Positions 33,619 to 42,912 of a stretch of 64,000 nt of DNA are shown piece by piece; positions within the stretch are counted from its first letter, which is position 1, and the number at the start of each line of letters is the position of its first letter. Under the pieces are notes generated by a model. That model was not told the DNA's origin and did no database searches. It saw nothing but the letters and a program-made list of their open reading frames with translations. This stretch comes from Holophagales bacterium. Lineage in GTDB: Bacteria > Acidobacteriota > Thermoanaerobaculia > Multivoradales > JAGPDF01. Where the stretch lies: positions 4,557,501 through 4,621,500 of the forward strand of contig CP064972.1 of the NCBI GenBank assembly GCA_016699405.1. The letters run 5' to 3'. The position numbers and the translations under genes are program-made.

Positions 33619-34766
33619 GCGACAAGAAGCGCGTCGTTGTCCTGGGTTGCGGTCGCGTCGGCGCCGCGATGGCGCTCGACCTGGCGAACGAATTCGCCGT
33701 CACCGCGGTCGATCGCGACGAGAAGGCGCTTGCCCCGCTCGGCGGACGCGGGCTTGCCCTGCGGACCGCCGATCTCGGCGACGCCGCGGCCGTGCGGGCG
33801 GCGATCGCCGACGCCGATCTCGTCGTCGGGGCCGTGCCGGGCTTCATGGGCTATTCGACGGCCCGCACCGTCATCGAGTCGGGACACGACCTGGTGGACA
33901 TCTCGTTCTTTCCGGAGGACGCGCTCACCCTCGGTCCGCTCGCCGCCGAACGCGGTGTGACGGCGATCGTCGACTGCGGTGTCGCACCCGGGCTGTCGAA
34001 CCTGCTGCTCGGCGAGGCCGCCCGGACACTCGACCGGGTCGATCGCTTCCTCTGCTTCGTCGGCGGCCTGCCGGTCGTCCGCACCTGGCCCTGGGAGTAC
34101 AAGGCGCCGTTCTCGCCGATCGACGTGCTCGAGGAGTACACCCGCCCGGCGCGCTACGTCGAGAACGGTCGCATCGTCGTGCGGCCGGCGCTTTCCGAGC
34201 CCGAGCTGCGCGATTTCCCGGAGGTCGGCACGCTCGAGGCTTTCAACACCGACGGTCTGCGCTCGATCCTCTTCACCTTCCCGCAGGTCCCGGCGATGCG
34301 CGAGATGACGCTGCGCTACCCCGGACACATCGAGAAGATCCGCGTGCTGCGCGAGAGCGGCTTCTTCTCCACCGACCCGATCCGCCTCGACGGCGTCGCG
34401 GTGCGGCCGCTCGACGTCGCCGCGCGTCTGCTCTTCCGCCACTGGCGCTTCGCGCCGGGCGAGGAGGACGTGACGGTCTTCCGGGTCGAAATCGAAGGCG
34501 AGAGCGGCGGCGAGCGGGTGCGGCTGGTGCACGACCTCTTCGATCGCGCCGAGCTGGCGACCGGCACGCTCTCGATGGCTCGGACGACCGGTTACACCTG
34601 CACCGCGGCGGTCCGGCTCGTCGCCGGCGGGCACTTCCCCCATCGCGGCCTATTCCCGCCCGAGCTGCTGCCCGGGCGCGAGCCGGGAGCGGCGGCGTTC
34701 CTGCTCGCCGAGCTCGCCGCGCGCGGGGTTCGGGTCACCTCACACCGCGAAGCGGCGACGAGCTGA
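33615..34766 (+). CDS. Saccharopine dehydrogenase-like NAD(P)-binding protein
   Basis: A 383-residue oxidoreductase. The Rossmann motif VVVLGCGRVGAAMALDL is followed by AVDRDEKAL, DADLVVGAVPGFMGYSTART, VDISFFPEDAL and VDCGVAPGLSNLL, all typical of the LYS9/saccharopine dehydrogenase family. Members include lysine, carboxynorspermidine and unassigned dehydrogenases. The ATG is in ATGA overlap with the ArnT-like gene, an unusual partner for an amino-acid enzyme. Either it acts on an unrelated lysine-type substrate or it belongs to glycan/lipid modification. No other lysine genes are nearby. Confidence 0.82.
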   Translation: MSDKKRVVVLGCGRVGAAMALDLANEFAVTAVDRDEKALAPLGGRGLALRTADLGDAAAVRAAIADADLVVGAVPGFMGYSTARTVIESGHDLVDISFFPEDALTLGPLAAERGVTAIVDCGVAPGLSNLLLGEAARTLDRVDRFLCFVGGLPVVRTWPWEYKAPFSPIDVLEEYTRPARYVENGRIVVRPALSEPELRDFPEVGTLEAFNTDGLRSILFTFPQVPAMREMTLRYPGHIEKIRVLRESGFFSTDPIRLDGVAVRPLDVAARLLFRHWRFAPGEEDVTVFRVEIEGESGGERVRLVHDLFDRAELATGTLSMARTTGYTCTAAVRLVAGGHFPHRGLFPPELLPGREPGAAAFLLAELAARGVRVTSHREAATS

Positions 34767-34839
34767 GGGACGGCACCAGCGGCGACGCTCCATCGAGCGC
34801 GTCGTCGCGTCGAGACGAAACGAACGGAGCCCTCCCGGC

Positions 34840-35701
34840 TCAGTCCGTTTCGCCCGGTCGCTTCCAGGTCCGTTCGTCGTCGTCGAACGCCGGCAGGTCC
34901 ACCGGCTCGCCGCGAGAGGCGCGGATGTTGTGCTCCCACAGTCGGGCGTACTTCAGGAAGACGCCGAAGGCCTGCAACGAGCAGAGCACGAGGCCGTGCA
35001 CGCCGTCGAGGATCCCGCCCTGCAGGAGGTAGGTGCGGATGAAACGCCAGAGCGGCCGGCCGACGAGCTCCGTCATCCCCGCCTTGCGCCGGTCGCGAAA
35101 CGCCTGGGCAGCTCCCCACTCGGCGTAGTTGAGGAACTTCGGAAAGTACTGGTCGAAGGAGCGGAAGGTGAAGTGGATGAAGGGGTTGCGAAGGACCGGG
35201 ACCTCGCCTTCGATCTCCAGGTCGGCGTGCACGCGGCGGTTCGGATAGCGCCCCTTGTCGCGCCGGAACAGGCGCACCACCTTGTCGGTCGACCACCCCG
35301 AGTGGCGGATCACCTTGTCGATGAAGATGTTCTCGCGCCGGATGTAGTAGCCGTTGGCCGGCGGATCGCCACAGAGCATGCCGAGGATCTCGCGCGCCAG
35401 CGCCTCCGGCACGCGCTCGTCGGCGTCGATGATCAGCACCCAGCCGTGGGCGACGCGATCGAGCGACCAGTTCTTCTGCGCCGCCGAGCCGAAGTACTCG
35501 CGCTGCAGGATGGTCACCGGGAACTCGCGGGCGATCTCGATCGTGCGGTCGGTCGAGAAGGAATCGACGAGCAGCACCTCGTCGGCCCAACCCACCGAGC
35601 GCAGACAGTCGGCGATGTTGACCTCCTCGTTGTAGGTGGTGACGATGACCGACACCTTCTGTCGGCCCGGCGCCGCCTTGAGCGCCTCGAGGGTAGGGGT
35701 C

Positions 35702-35715
<14 letters not shown>
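34840..35715 (-). CDS. WaaE/KdtX-like family 2 glycosyltransferase
   Basis: A 291-residue GT-A enzyme. VSVIVTTYNEEVNIADCLRS, EVLLVDSFSTDRTIEIARE, FGSAAQKNWSL and VLIIDADERVPEAL match the lipopolysaccharide core beta-1,4-glucosyltransferase WaaE/KdtX type. A C-terminal amphipathic region (RFIRTYLLQGGILDGVHGL) probably touches the membrane. The start overlaps the upstream ymdB coding region by 14 bases, so it is translated from the ymdB transcript. It faces the saccharopine dehydrogenase gene convergently. Confidence 0.87.
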
Positions 35716-36490
<775 letters not shown>

Positions 36491-36523
36491 GCCGCGGCTC
36501 TCCTCGCGACCGCCCCAGCGGTG

Positions 36524-36555
36524 ACCGAGGGATCCCTCGCTGCGCTCGGGATGAC
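36524..36555. repeat. Dispersed intergenic repeat, copy 2, with palindrome
   Basis: In the 88-bp rny-ymdB spacer, CGAGGGATCCCTCG (36526-36539) is a perfect 14-base palindrome. It runs into TGCGCTCGGGATGAC. Bases 36533-36555 match 704-726 closely. The segment can fold as a hairpin and may influence relative rny/ymdB mRNA levels. Confidence 0.5.
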
Positions 36556-36578
36556 GCCCGGCCGCTGGCGGCCGGACA

Positions 36579-38129
36579 TCACTTGGCGTACTCGATGGCG
36601 CGGGTCTCGCGGATCACCGTCACCTTGATCTGCCCGGGGTAGGTCAGCTCGGACTCGATCTTCCGCGCGATGTCCTTCGACAGCAGGAAGGCGTGGTCGT
36701 CGGCGATCTTGCCGCTGTCGACGACGACGCGGATCTCGCGCCCCGCCTGGATGGCGAAGCTCTTCTGCACGCCCTTGAAACCGTTGGCGATCTCCTCGAG
36801 CTTCTCGAGCCGCTTGACGTAGGTCTCGAGGATCTCGCGCCGGGCACCCGGACGCGCCGCCGAGAGAGCGTCCGCGGCGGTGACCAGCACCGCCTCGAGC
36901 GTCTGCGGCTCGTAGTCGCCATGGTGGCAGGCCATGCCGTGGACCACCTCTTCGCTCTCGCCGTACTTGCGCAGCAACTCCATGCCGAGCTGCAGGTGGG
37001 TGCCCTCCACCTCGCGGTCGATCGCCTTGCCGATGTCGTGCAGCAGGCCGGCCCGCTTGGCGACCGGGACATTGCCGCGCAGCTCGGCGGCCATCGTCGC
37101 GGCTAGGAACGCCACCTCCTTGCTGTGCTGCAGGACGTTCTGGCCGTAGGAGTAGCGATAGCGCAGCCGACCGAGGAGCTTGAGCAGCTCGGGGTGCATG
37201 CTGGGGATCTTCAGCTCGAGCAGGGCGGACTCGCCCTCCTGCTGGATCCGCTGCTCGAACTCCGCCTTGACCTTCTCGACGACCTCTTCGATCCGCGCCG
37301 GGTGGATCCGGCCATCGGTGATCAGCCGTTCGAGAGCGGCACGCGCGATCTCCCGGCGGAACGGATCGAACCCCGAGAGGATGACCGCCTCCGGCGTGTC
37401 GTCGACGATCAGGTCGACGCCGGTGGCCATCTCGAGGGCGCGGATGTTGCGACCCTCGCGGCCGATGATCCGCCCCTTCATCTCGTCGCTCGGCAGCACC
37501 ACCACGGAAACGGTGGTCTCCGAGACGTAGTCCGAGGCGGCGCGCTGCACCGCCATGCCGATGATCCGCTGCGCCTGGCGCCCGGCCTGCTCCTTGGCCT
37601 CGTCCTCGATGCGGCGGGAGAGCTGGGCGGCTTCGAGCCGCGCCTCGTTCTCGATCGAACGGACGAGCTCTTCCTTGGCCTGGGTGGCCGTCAGACCGGC
37701 GACCTGTTCGAGGCGGGTCTTCTGCTCGGCGGTGAGACGCTCGAGCTCCTCTTCCTTGGTGCCGACGGCGCGTTCGCGGCCGGCGAGGGCCTTGTCGCGC
37801 GCCCCGAGATCGCGGTCCCGCTGGTCGAGCTGCTCGAGCCGCTTGTCGAGGCTGTCTTCCTTCTGGGTGAGACGACGCTCGACCGCCTCGAGCTCGCCGC
37901 GACGCTTGCGCGACGCCGACTCGAACTCGGTGCGTGCCTGCAACAGCTTCTCCTTGGCGGCGAGCTCGGCCTCGCGCACCTTGGCCTCGGCATCACGCCG
38001 CGCCTCCTCGCCGACTCGCTCGGCATCCCGTCGGGCCTGCTCGAGGATCTGGCGGGCGGCTCGCCGAACGACGAGCGCCCCGATCCCGAGCACCAACAGG
38101 GCGGCGAGGACGACTTCCGCGATCATCAT
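36579..38129 (-). CDS. rny: Ribonuclease Y
   Basis: A 516-residue membrane-anchored endoribonuclease that starts mRNA decay. It has an N-terminal helix (VVLAALLVLGIGALVV), a long charged coiled coil (about 30-200), a KH domain (PSDEMKGRIIGREGRNIRAL) and an HD domain (HSKEVAFLAATMA, then RAGLLHDIGKAIDREV). The C-terminal RNase Y block (REIRVVVDSGKIADDHAFLL) is intact. ATG at 38129 is preferred over GTG 38135 because the GGTGGG site then has normal spacing. It lies downstream of the 6S RNA gene and upstream of ymdB. Confidence 0.97.
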   Translation of the reverse strand: MMIAEVVLAALLVLGIGALVVRRAARQILEQARRDAERVGEEARRDAEAKVREAELAAKEKLLQARTEFESASRKRRGELEAVERRLTQKEDSLDKRLEQLDQRDRDLGARDKALAGRERAVGTKEEELERLTAEQKTRLEQVAGLTATQAKEELVRSIENEARLEAAQLSRRIEDEAKEQAGRQAQRIIGMAVQRAASDYVSETTVSVVVLPSDEMKGRIIGREGRNIRALEMATGVDLIVDDTPEAVILSGFDPFRREIARAALERLITDGRIHPARIEEVVEKVKAEFEQRIQQEGESALLELKIPSMHPELLKLLGRLRYRYSYGQNVLQHSKEVAFLAATMAAELRGNVPVAKRAGLLHDIGKAIDREVEGTHLQLGMELLRKYGESEEVVHGMACHHGDYEPQTLEAVLVTAADALSAARPGARREILETYVKRLEKLEEIANGFKGVQKSFAIQAGREIRVVVDSGKIADDHAFLLSKDIARKIESELTYPGQIKVTVIRETRAIEYAK

Positions 38130-38185
38130 GGACACGGACCCACCCCCGGGCTCACGTCAGGGAGAGCGGGAAGGACTGCGAAGGG

Positions 38186-38209
38186 CCGGGGGACAGAGAC
38201 ATCCCCCGG
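38186..38209 (-). terminator. Hairpin at the 6S RNA 3' end (terminator-like)
   Basis: CCGGGGGA (38186-38193) and TCCCCCGG (38202-38209) form a perfect 8-bp stem with an 8-nt loop. Its 5' arm on the minus strand is the same CCGGGGGA that closes the 6S RNA, so terminator and 6S terminal stem are mutually exclusive. No T-run follows. Confidence 0.5.
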
Positions 38210-38342
38210 GTGGCCGTGTGGACGCTGCGTCTAGAACCTGAAACGCGTCAGGTGGGTGTCCGCACGAGGAGCCTTCAGCGTCCCCGTCGATGCGGGGCAG
38301 GCACGGGCTTCGCGAATGTAGGACTCCCGGGGGAGAAATGTT
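38196..38342 (-). ncRNA. ssrS: 6S RNA
   Basis: Read on the minus strand, an RNA of about 147 nt folds like 6S RNA, which binds RNA polymerase holoenzyme as a promoter mimic. The closing stem pairs CCCCCGGG (38333-38326) with CCCGGGGG (38210-38203), extended by ACAT/ATGT across a TTCT bulge. The 5' side carries CATTCGCGAAGCCCG, resembling TGTTCGCAAGCGGG of E. coli ssrS. A CCCCGCATCGACGGGG hairpin follows. The 3' side has GGACACCCACCTGA and a perfect ACCTGA/TCAGGT hairpin, in the place of the CACCTTGAACC hairpin of E. coli. It lies directly downstream of zapA in the same direction, the zapA-ssrS order known from proteobacteria. It is shorter than the usual ~185 nt. Ends are estimates. Confidence 0.82.
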
Positions 38343-38343
38343 G

Positions 38344-38349
38344 GTTCTA
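38344..38349 (-). promoter_or_regulatory. -10 element of the 6S RNA gene
   Basis: The minus strand reads GGTAGAACCAACATTTCT; TAGAAC (38349-38344) lies 6-7 nt before the predicted RNA 5' end. No good -35 was found. Confidence 0.45.
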
Positions 38350-38444
38350 CCGTGCGTCGATCCATCACGAACCACCCAGGGAATGTCGTTTCCAGAGCCG
38401 TCTTCCGTCGTCTGCTGGCGCCGTCTGAACCCGTCGTCACGCCA

Positions 38445-38735
38445 TCAAAGCGCGCCGGCGAGCCTCCCGGACAATCGCGCGATCCTCTCCGCGCTCTCGC
38501 CACGATCCCGCTCGACCTCCTCACGGGACCGAATCAACTCGTCTGCCAGGTTGAGCGCCGCGAGGATCGCGAGCCCGCCGCGATCCGCGCCGGCTCCGTG
38601 CGCCGCCGCCTCTCGCATCTTCTCGTCGACGACCGCCCCAGCACGCACGAGTCGGTCCGGGTCCTCGGCCCCCTTGAGGGAGTAGACGACTCCGAAGATC
38701 TCCACCTTCGCGGCGTGCGCGGTTTCGTCGCTCAT
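38445..38735 (-). CDS. zapA: Cell division protein ZapA
   Basis: A 96-residue protein with the ZapA pattern: VEIFGVVYSLKGAEDPDRLV, AGAVVDEKMREAAA, then AILAALNLADELIRSREEVE leading into a short C-terminal coiled coil. ZapA cross-links FtsZ filaments at the division ring. Length and gene context (6S RNA downstream on the same strand) agree. ATG at 38735 has GGGAG upstream. The upstream leader contains a nearly perfect 9-bp hairpin (38753-38774). Confidence 0.88.
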   Translation of the reverse strand: MSDETAHAAKVEIFGVVYSLKGAEDPDRLVRAGAVVDEKMREAAAHGAGADRGGLAILAALNLADELIRSREEVERDRGESAERIARLSGRLAGAL

Positions 38736-38871
38736 CCTGGTCTCCCGCCATACGGTGGCTCTCGCGAGTCACCGTGGCGGGCGCTTCTCGGGGCAATATA
38801 CCACAGGCCAAACTGCCTGAAGGGAGAGACTTACATCGATCTCGCCGGTCCCGACCACGCGCGCGTCGCGC

Positions 38872-38877
38872 TACAAT
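38872..38877 (+). promoter_or_regulatory. -10 element of the acyl-CoA synthetase gene
   Basis: CGCTACAATGCC contains TACAAT (38872-38877), 27 nt before ATG 38905. A good GAGGGGGA ribosome-binding site lies between. Confidence 0.5.
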
Positions 38878-38904
38878 GCCGGAGTCCATCGAGGGGGAAT
38901 TGCC

Positions 38905-40686
38905 ATGTCCATTCGCACGCTCGCCGACCTGATCTCGGTGATCGCCAGCCGCCACAAGCCGGACGCACTGTTGCAGAAGGTCGGCGGGCGATACGAGCCC
39001 ATCTCAACTGCGGAGTTCCTCACCCGGATTCTCCGCCTGAGCAAGGCGCTCGCCGACTCGGGAATCGCCCCCGGCGACCGTGTGGCCCTGATGGCCGAGA
39101 ACGGTCCGCACTGGCCGACCATCGACTTCGCCACGATCGCCAAGGCTGGCGTGCTGGTGCCGATCTATCCGACGCTCCTGCCGGACCAGGCGGCGTACAT
39201 CGTGCGCGACAGTGGCGCGCGGATGCTCTTCGTCCAGGGTCGCGAACGGCTCGAGGGACTGCTCGCCAAGCGCGCCGAGATGCCGAGCGTCGAGCTCATC
39301 GTCTCGATCGACGCGAGCGCCCCGGGGAGCGAATTCACCACGCTCGAAGCACTCTACGAGTTGGGCCGCGACGCCGATCCGGCCGAGTTCGACGCCGGCC
39401 TGAAGCTGGCCAAACCCGAAGACCTCGCCACGCTGATCTACACCTCCGGCACCACCGGCGACCCCAAGGGCGTGATGCTCACCCACGGCAACATCGTGTC
39501 GAACGTCGTCACCGGCACGCAGATCCTCGAGCTCAAGCCCGAGTACGTGGCCCTCTCGTTCCTCCCGCTCTCGCACTCCTTCGAGCGGACCGTCGACTAC
39601 TGCTACTTCTACTGCGGCTGTTCGATCGCCTACGCCGAGTCGATCCAGACGGTGGCGCAGAACATCGCCGAAGTGAAGCCGCATCTGTTCGTCGCGGTGC
39701 CGCGCGTGTACGAGAAGGTCCAGGCCAAGGTGGTGGAGACGGCGAGCCAGGGCTCCGCGCTCAAGCAGCGCATCTTCAATTGGGCCATCGGCGTCGGCAA
39801 GCAGGCGGTGAGCTATCGCATGCGCGAGGAGACGCCTCCGGGGATGCTCGGCGTCGAGCTGGCCCTGGCCGACCGGCTGGTCTTCAGCAAGCTGCGCGAA
39901 CGGCTCGGCGGCCGGCTGGTGTTCGCCATCTCCGGCGGGGCGCCCCTCTCGCGCGACACCGCCGAGTTCTTCTGGGGCGCCGGCATCCGCATCTTCGAAG
40001 GCTACGGACTGACCGAAACTTCGCCCGTAATCACCGTCAACGCCTTCCGAGCCGCCAAGCTCGGCTCGGTCGGCCGGCCGATGGCCGGCATCGAGGTCCG
40101 GATCGCCGAGGACGGCGAGATCCTCGCCCGCGGCCCGAACATCATGCGCGGCTACTTCGGCAAGCCGGAGGCGACCGCGGAGGTCATCGACACACAGGGC
40201 TGGTTCCACACCGGCGACATCGGCCAGGTCGACGCCGAGGGGTTCCTGGCGATCACCGACCGCAAGAAGGAGCTGATCGTCAACGCCTACGGCAAGAACA
40301 TCGCCCCGGCGCCGATCGAGAACGCGCTCAAGGCGAGCCGCTACCTCTCGCAGGCCGTCGTCATCGGCGATCGGCGGCAGTACCTCTGCGCACTCTTGGT
40401 GCCCGACTTCGAGGCGCTCGCTTCGTGGGCCGCCAAGCAGGGCGTCGCGGGCGGGCCGGCCGAGCAGATCGCCCATCCGAAGGTCCGTGAGCTCGTCCAG
40501 CACGAGGTCGATTCGGTCAACGCCGGCCTGGCGCGCTACGAGCAGATCCGCGCCTGGGAGCTGCTGCCGGCCGAGTTCACGATCGAGAGCGGCGAGATCA
40601 CCCCCACCCTCAAGGTGAAGCGCCGGGTGATCAACACCAAGTACGGCGACCTGATCGAGCGGCTCTACGCCGGCGTGGAGGCCTGA
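38905..40686 (+). CDS. fadD: Long-chain fatty-acid-CoA ligase (AMP-forming)
   Basis: A 593-residue adenylate-forming enzyme that activates fatty acids with ATP and CoA. TLIYTSGTTGDPKGVMLTHG is the P-loop, EGYGLTETSPVITVN the A5 motif, GWFHTGDIGQVDAEGFLAIT the A7 motif, and DRKKELIVNAYGKNIAP the hinge (A8). TPTLKVKRRVIN near the end carries the conserved catalytic Lys region. It belongs to the FadD15/ACSL-like group by length and order. The next gene, a FadB-like fusion, starts 22 bp downstream, so the two probably form a fatty-acid operon. Confidence 0.92.
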   Translation: MSIRTLADLISVIASRHKPDALLQKVGGRYEPISTAEFLTRILRLSKALADSGIAPGDRVALMAENGPHWPTIDFATIAKAGVLVPIYPTLLPDQAAYIVRDSGARMLFVQGRERLEGLLAKRAEMPSVELIVSIDASAPGSEFTTLEALYELGRDADPAEFDAGLKLAKPEDLATLIYTSGTTGDPKGVMLTHGNIVSNVVTGTQILELKPEYVALSFLPLSHSFERTVDYCYFYCGCSIAYAESIQTVAQNIAEVKPHLFVAVPRVYEKVQAKVVETASQGSALKQRIFNWAIGVGKQAVSYRMREETPPGMLGVELALADRLVFSKLRERLGGRLVFAISGGAPLSRDTAEFFWGAGIRIFEGYGLTETSPVITVNAFRAAKLGSVGRPMAGIEVRIAEDGEILARGPNIMRGYFGKPEATAEVIDTQGWFHTGDIGQVDAEGFLAITDRKKELIVNAYGKNIAPAPIENALKASRYLSQAVVIGDRRQYLCALLVPDFEALASWAAKQGVAGGPAEQIAHPKVRELVQHEVDSVNAGLARYEQIRAWELLPAEFTIESGEITPTLKVKRRVINTKYGDLIERLYAGVEA

Positions 40687-40708
40687 GGCACCGCCCGAGG
40701 GGCAACGC

Positions 40709-42841
40709 GTGCCGAGGGCCTTCCACCTGGCGGTCGGTGTCGACCGTCTGGCGACGCTGACCTTCGATCTTCCGGGCCGGAAGGTCAACCTCCTCGACCG
40801 CGACGGCCTCGAAGAGCTCGACCAACTCGTCGCCGATCTCGCGTTGCGGCGCGAAATCGGTTGTCTCGTCCTCTGCTCGTCCAAGCCGGGGAGCTTCGTC
40901 GCCGGAGCCGACCTGGCGGCGATCGCCGAGGTCGTCGACCCGGTCGAGGCCGAGGCCGGCTCTCGATTCGGCCATCGGATCTTCTCGGCCTGGGAGTCGC
41001 TGCCGTTCCCCACGATCGCCGCCATCGAGGGGACCTGTCTCGGCGGGGGCACCGACCTCGCTCTCGCTTCGACCTACCGGGTGGTTGCCGATCGCGACGA
41101 TCTCCGCATCGGAATGCCCGAGGTCGCGTTGGGCCTCGTCCCGGGATGGGGCGGGTGCGTTCGCCTGCCTCGGCTCGTCGGGCTCTCCGCGGCGCTCGAT
41201 CTCATCCTCTCGGCGCAGCCCATCGACGCCCGCCGTTCGCTTCGACTCGGTCTTGCCGACGCGGTGCTGCCAGCCGCCACTTTTGCCACCGAGGTGCGGC
41301 GCTTTGCCGCCGCCGTCGCCGATCGCCCGCGCCCGCGGCGTTCGGGTCCGCTCACGCTCCTGCTCGAGGGCAACCGGATCGGCCGAGCGCTCCTCATCGA
41401 GCAGGCACGCCGCCGTGTCCTGCGGGAAACTCGCGGTCACGAACCGGCGCCACTGCGCGCTCTTGCCGTGATCCGCACGGGGCTCGACCGCGGCCGCGCC
41501 GCGGGTTTCGACGCCGAGGCGCGAGCCCTCGGCGAGCTCGCCACCTCGGCGGTGGCCAGGAACCTCCTGCACCTCTTCCGCCTCCGCGAAGCCCGGCGCC
41601 GCGCGCTCACGACGCCCGACGCACTGTCGATCGACCAGGTGGCGGTGATCGGGGCCGGAACGCTGGGTGCCGGCCTCGCTCGGCTCGTCGTCGATCGGGC
41701 CGCGGTTCCGGTGCGCCTCCGCGACTCGCGACCCGAGGCGCTCGGGGCCGCGATGGGCCAGGCCGCGGCACGATTCCGTCGGCAGGTCGACGGGCAAGAG
41801 ATCTCGCTGCCGGAGCTCTCGCGGCGGCTCGCCCTGCTCCGGCCGACGACCGACGCGAGTGGCCTTGCCCGGGCCGATCTGGCGATCGAAGCCGGAAGCG
41901 ACGAGCTCGCGTCCAAACAGCGCGTGGTCGCCGAGCTCGACGCTCAGGTCCCGCCGACGGCCCTCCTCGCCACGACCACCTCGTCCCTTTCGGTCGCGGC
42001 GATCGGCGCCGGACTGCCCGGTCGCCAGCGTCTCGTCGGGCTCCACTTCCTCCCTCCCGTCGACCGGGGAGGGGTCGTCGAGGTGGTGGCCGCGAGCTCG
42101 ACGGCGGAATCGGCGGTTGAGGCGGCCGCACGCTTCGTCGCCCGTCTCGGCAAGACCCCGATCGTCGTCACCGATTCGCCGGGATTCCTGGTCCACCGCC
42201 TGCTGGGCTTCTATTCGGCCGAGGCGCTCTGGCTGCTCGACGAGGGCGCGCCGATCGAGGCCATCGATGGCGCCATGCACGACTGGGGCATGCCGATGGG
42301 GCCGCTCCGGCTTGCCGACGAGGGCGGCCTCGAGACCTTGGCCAGGATGACGCACCTGCTGCGCGAGGCCTTCCCCGAACGGTTCTTCGTTCCCGCCTGG
42401 CTCGACCGGATTCCCGACAACGGACGGCTGGGGGTCCGCAGCGGTCGCGGTCTGTACCAGCACGAGACCGGCCGGGAACCGCGCCCCGACCCCTCGGTCT
42501 ACGATCTGATCGGCGTCGTTCCGGGAACCCGGCCGATGGACCGGTCGAGGCTCCTCGAACGGATGCTCCTGCCGCTGGTCAACGAAGCGGCGCGCTGTCT
42601 CGAGGAAGGGGTGGTCGGCTCGGCCGGGGATCTCGACCTCGCCCTCGTCCTGGGCTCGGGCTTCCCGCCGTTTCGCGGCGGGCTCGCCCGCTGGGCCGAC
42701 GAGCAGGGGCTGGATGCGCTCGTCGAGCGTCTGCGGGCGCTCGCCGGAGCCCACGGTCCGCGGTTCGAGCCGTCGGCAGCACTCCTCGAGCTCGCCGCAC
42801 GAGGCGGGTTCCACGCCGAGCCCTCGCGGCCCGCCGTTTGA
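40709..42841 (+). CDS. FadB/FadJ-like enoyl-CoA hydratase/3-hydroxyacyl-CoA dehydrogenase fusion with altered active sites
   Basis: A 710-residue two-domain protein with GTG at 40709 behind GAGGGG. Residues 1-200 are a crotonase domain, 310-490 the NAD-binding half (VAVIGAGTLGAGLARLV) and 490-700 the dehydrogenase C-terminal repeats. By my alignment to E. coli FadB, the hydratase Glu119 is Asp116 (GGGTDLALAS), while Glu139 is kept (MPEVALGLVPG). In the dehydrogenase the catalytic His450 is Asp452 (HFLPPVDRGGVVE), the Asn of SNTSS is Thr423, and the Asn of PGFxVNR is His496 (PGFLVHRLL). Normal dehydrogenase catalysis looks unlikely. No thiolase gene (fadA) is adjacent. Confidence 0.82.
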   Translation: MPRAFHLAVGVDRLATLTFDLPGRKVNLLDRDGLEELDQLVADLALRREIGCLVLCSSKPGSFVAGADLAAIAEVVDPVEAEAGSRFGHRIFSAWESLPFPTIAAIEGTCLGGGTDLALASTYRVVADRDDLRIGMPEVALGLVPGWGGCVRLPRLVGLSAALDLILSAQPIDARRSLRLGLADAVLPAATFATEVRRFAAAVADRPRPRRSGPLTLLLEGNRIGRALLIEQARRRVLRETRGHEPAPLRALAVIRTGLDRGRAAGFDAEARALGELATSAVARNLLHLFRLREARRRALTTPDALSIDQVAVIGAGTLGAGLARLVVDRAAVPVRLRDSRPEALGAAMGQAAARFRRQVDGQEISLPELSRRLALLRPTTDASGLARADLAIEAGSDELASKQRVVAELDAQVPPTALLATTTSSLSVAAIGAGLPGRQRLVGLHFLPPVDRGGVVEVVAASSTAESAVEAAARFVARLGKTPIVVTDSPGFLVHRLLGFYSAEALWLLDEGAPIEAIDGAMHDWGMPMGPLRLADEGGLETLARMTHLLREAFPERFFVPAWLDRIPDNGRLGVRSGRGLYQHETGREPRPDPSVYDLIGVVPGTRPMDRSRLLERMLLPLVNEAARCLEEGVVGSAGDLDLALVLGSGFPPFRGGLARWADEQGLDALVERLRALAGAHGPRFEPSAALLELAARGGFHAEPSRPAV

Positions 42842-42912
42842 GTGCCTGACGCTGGCGCAGGCCTTGCAACACCATTCGTGCGGCCGCCTCTCGCGGTCCC
42901 CGGAGGTCCTCG

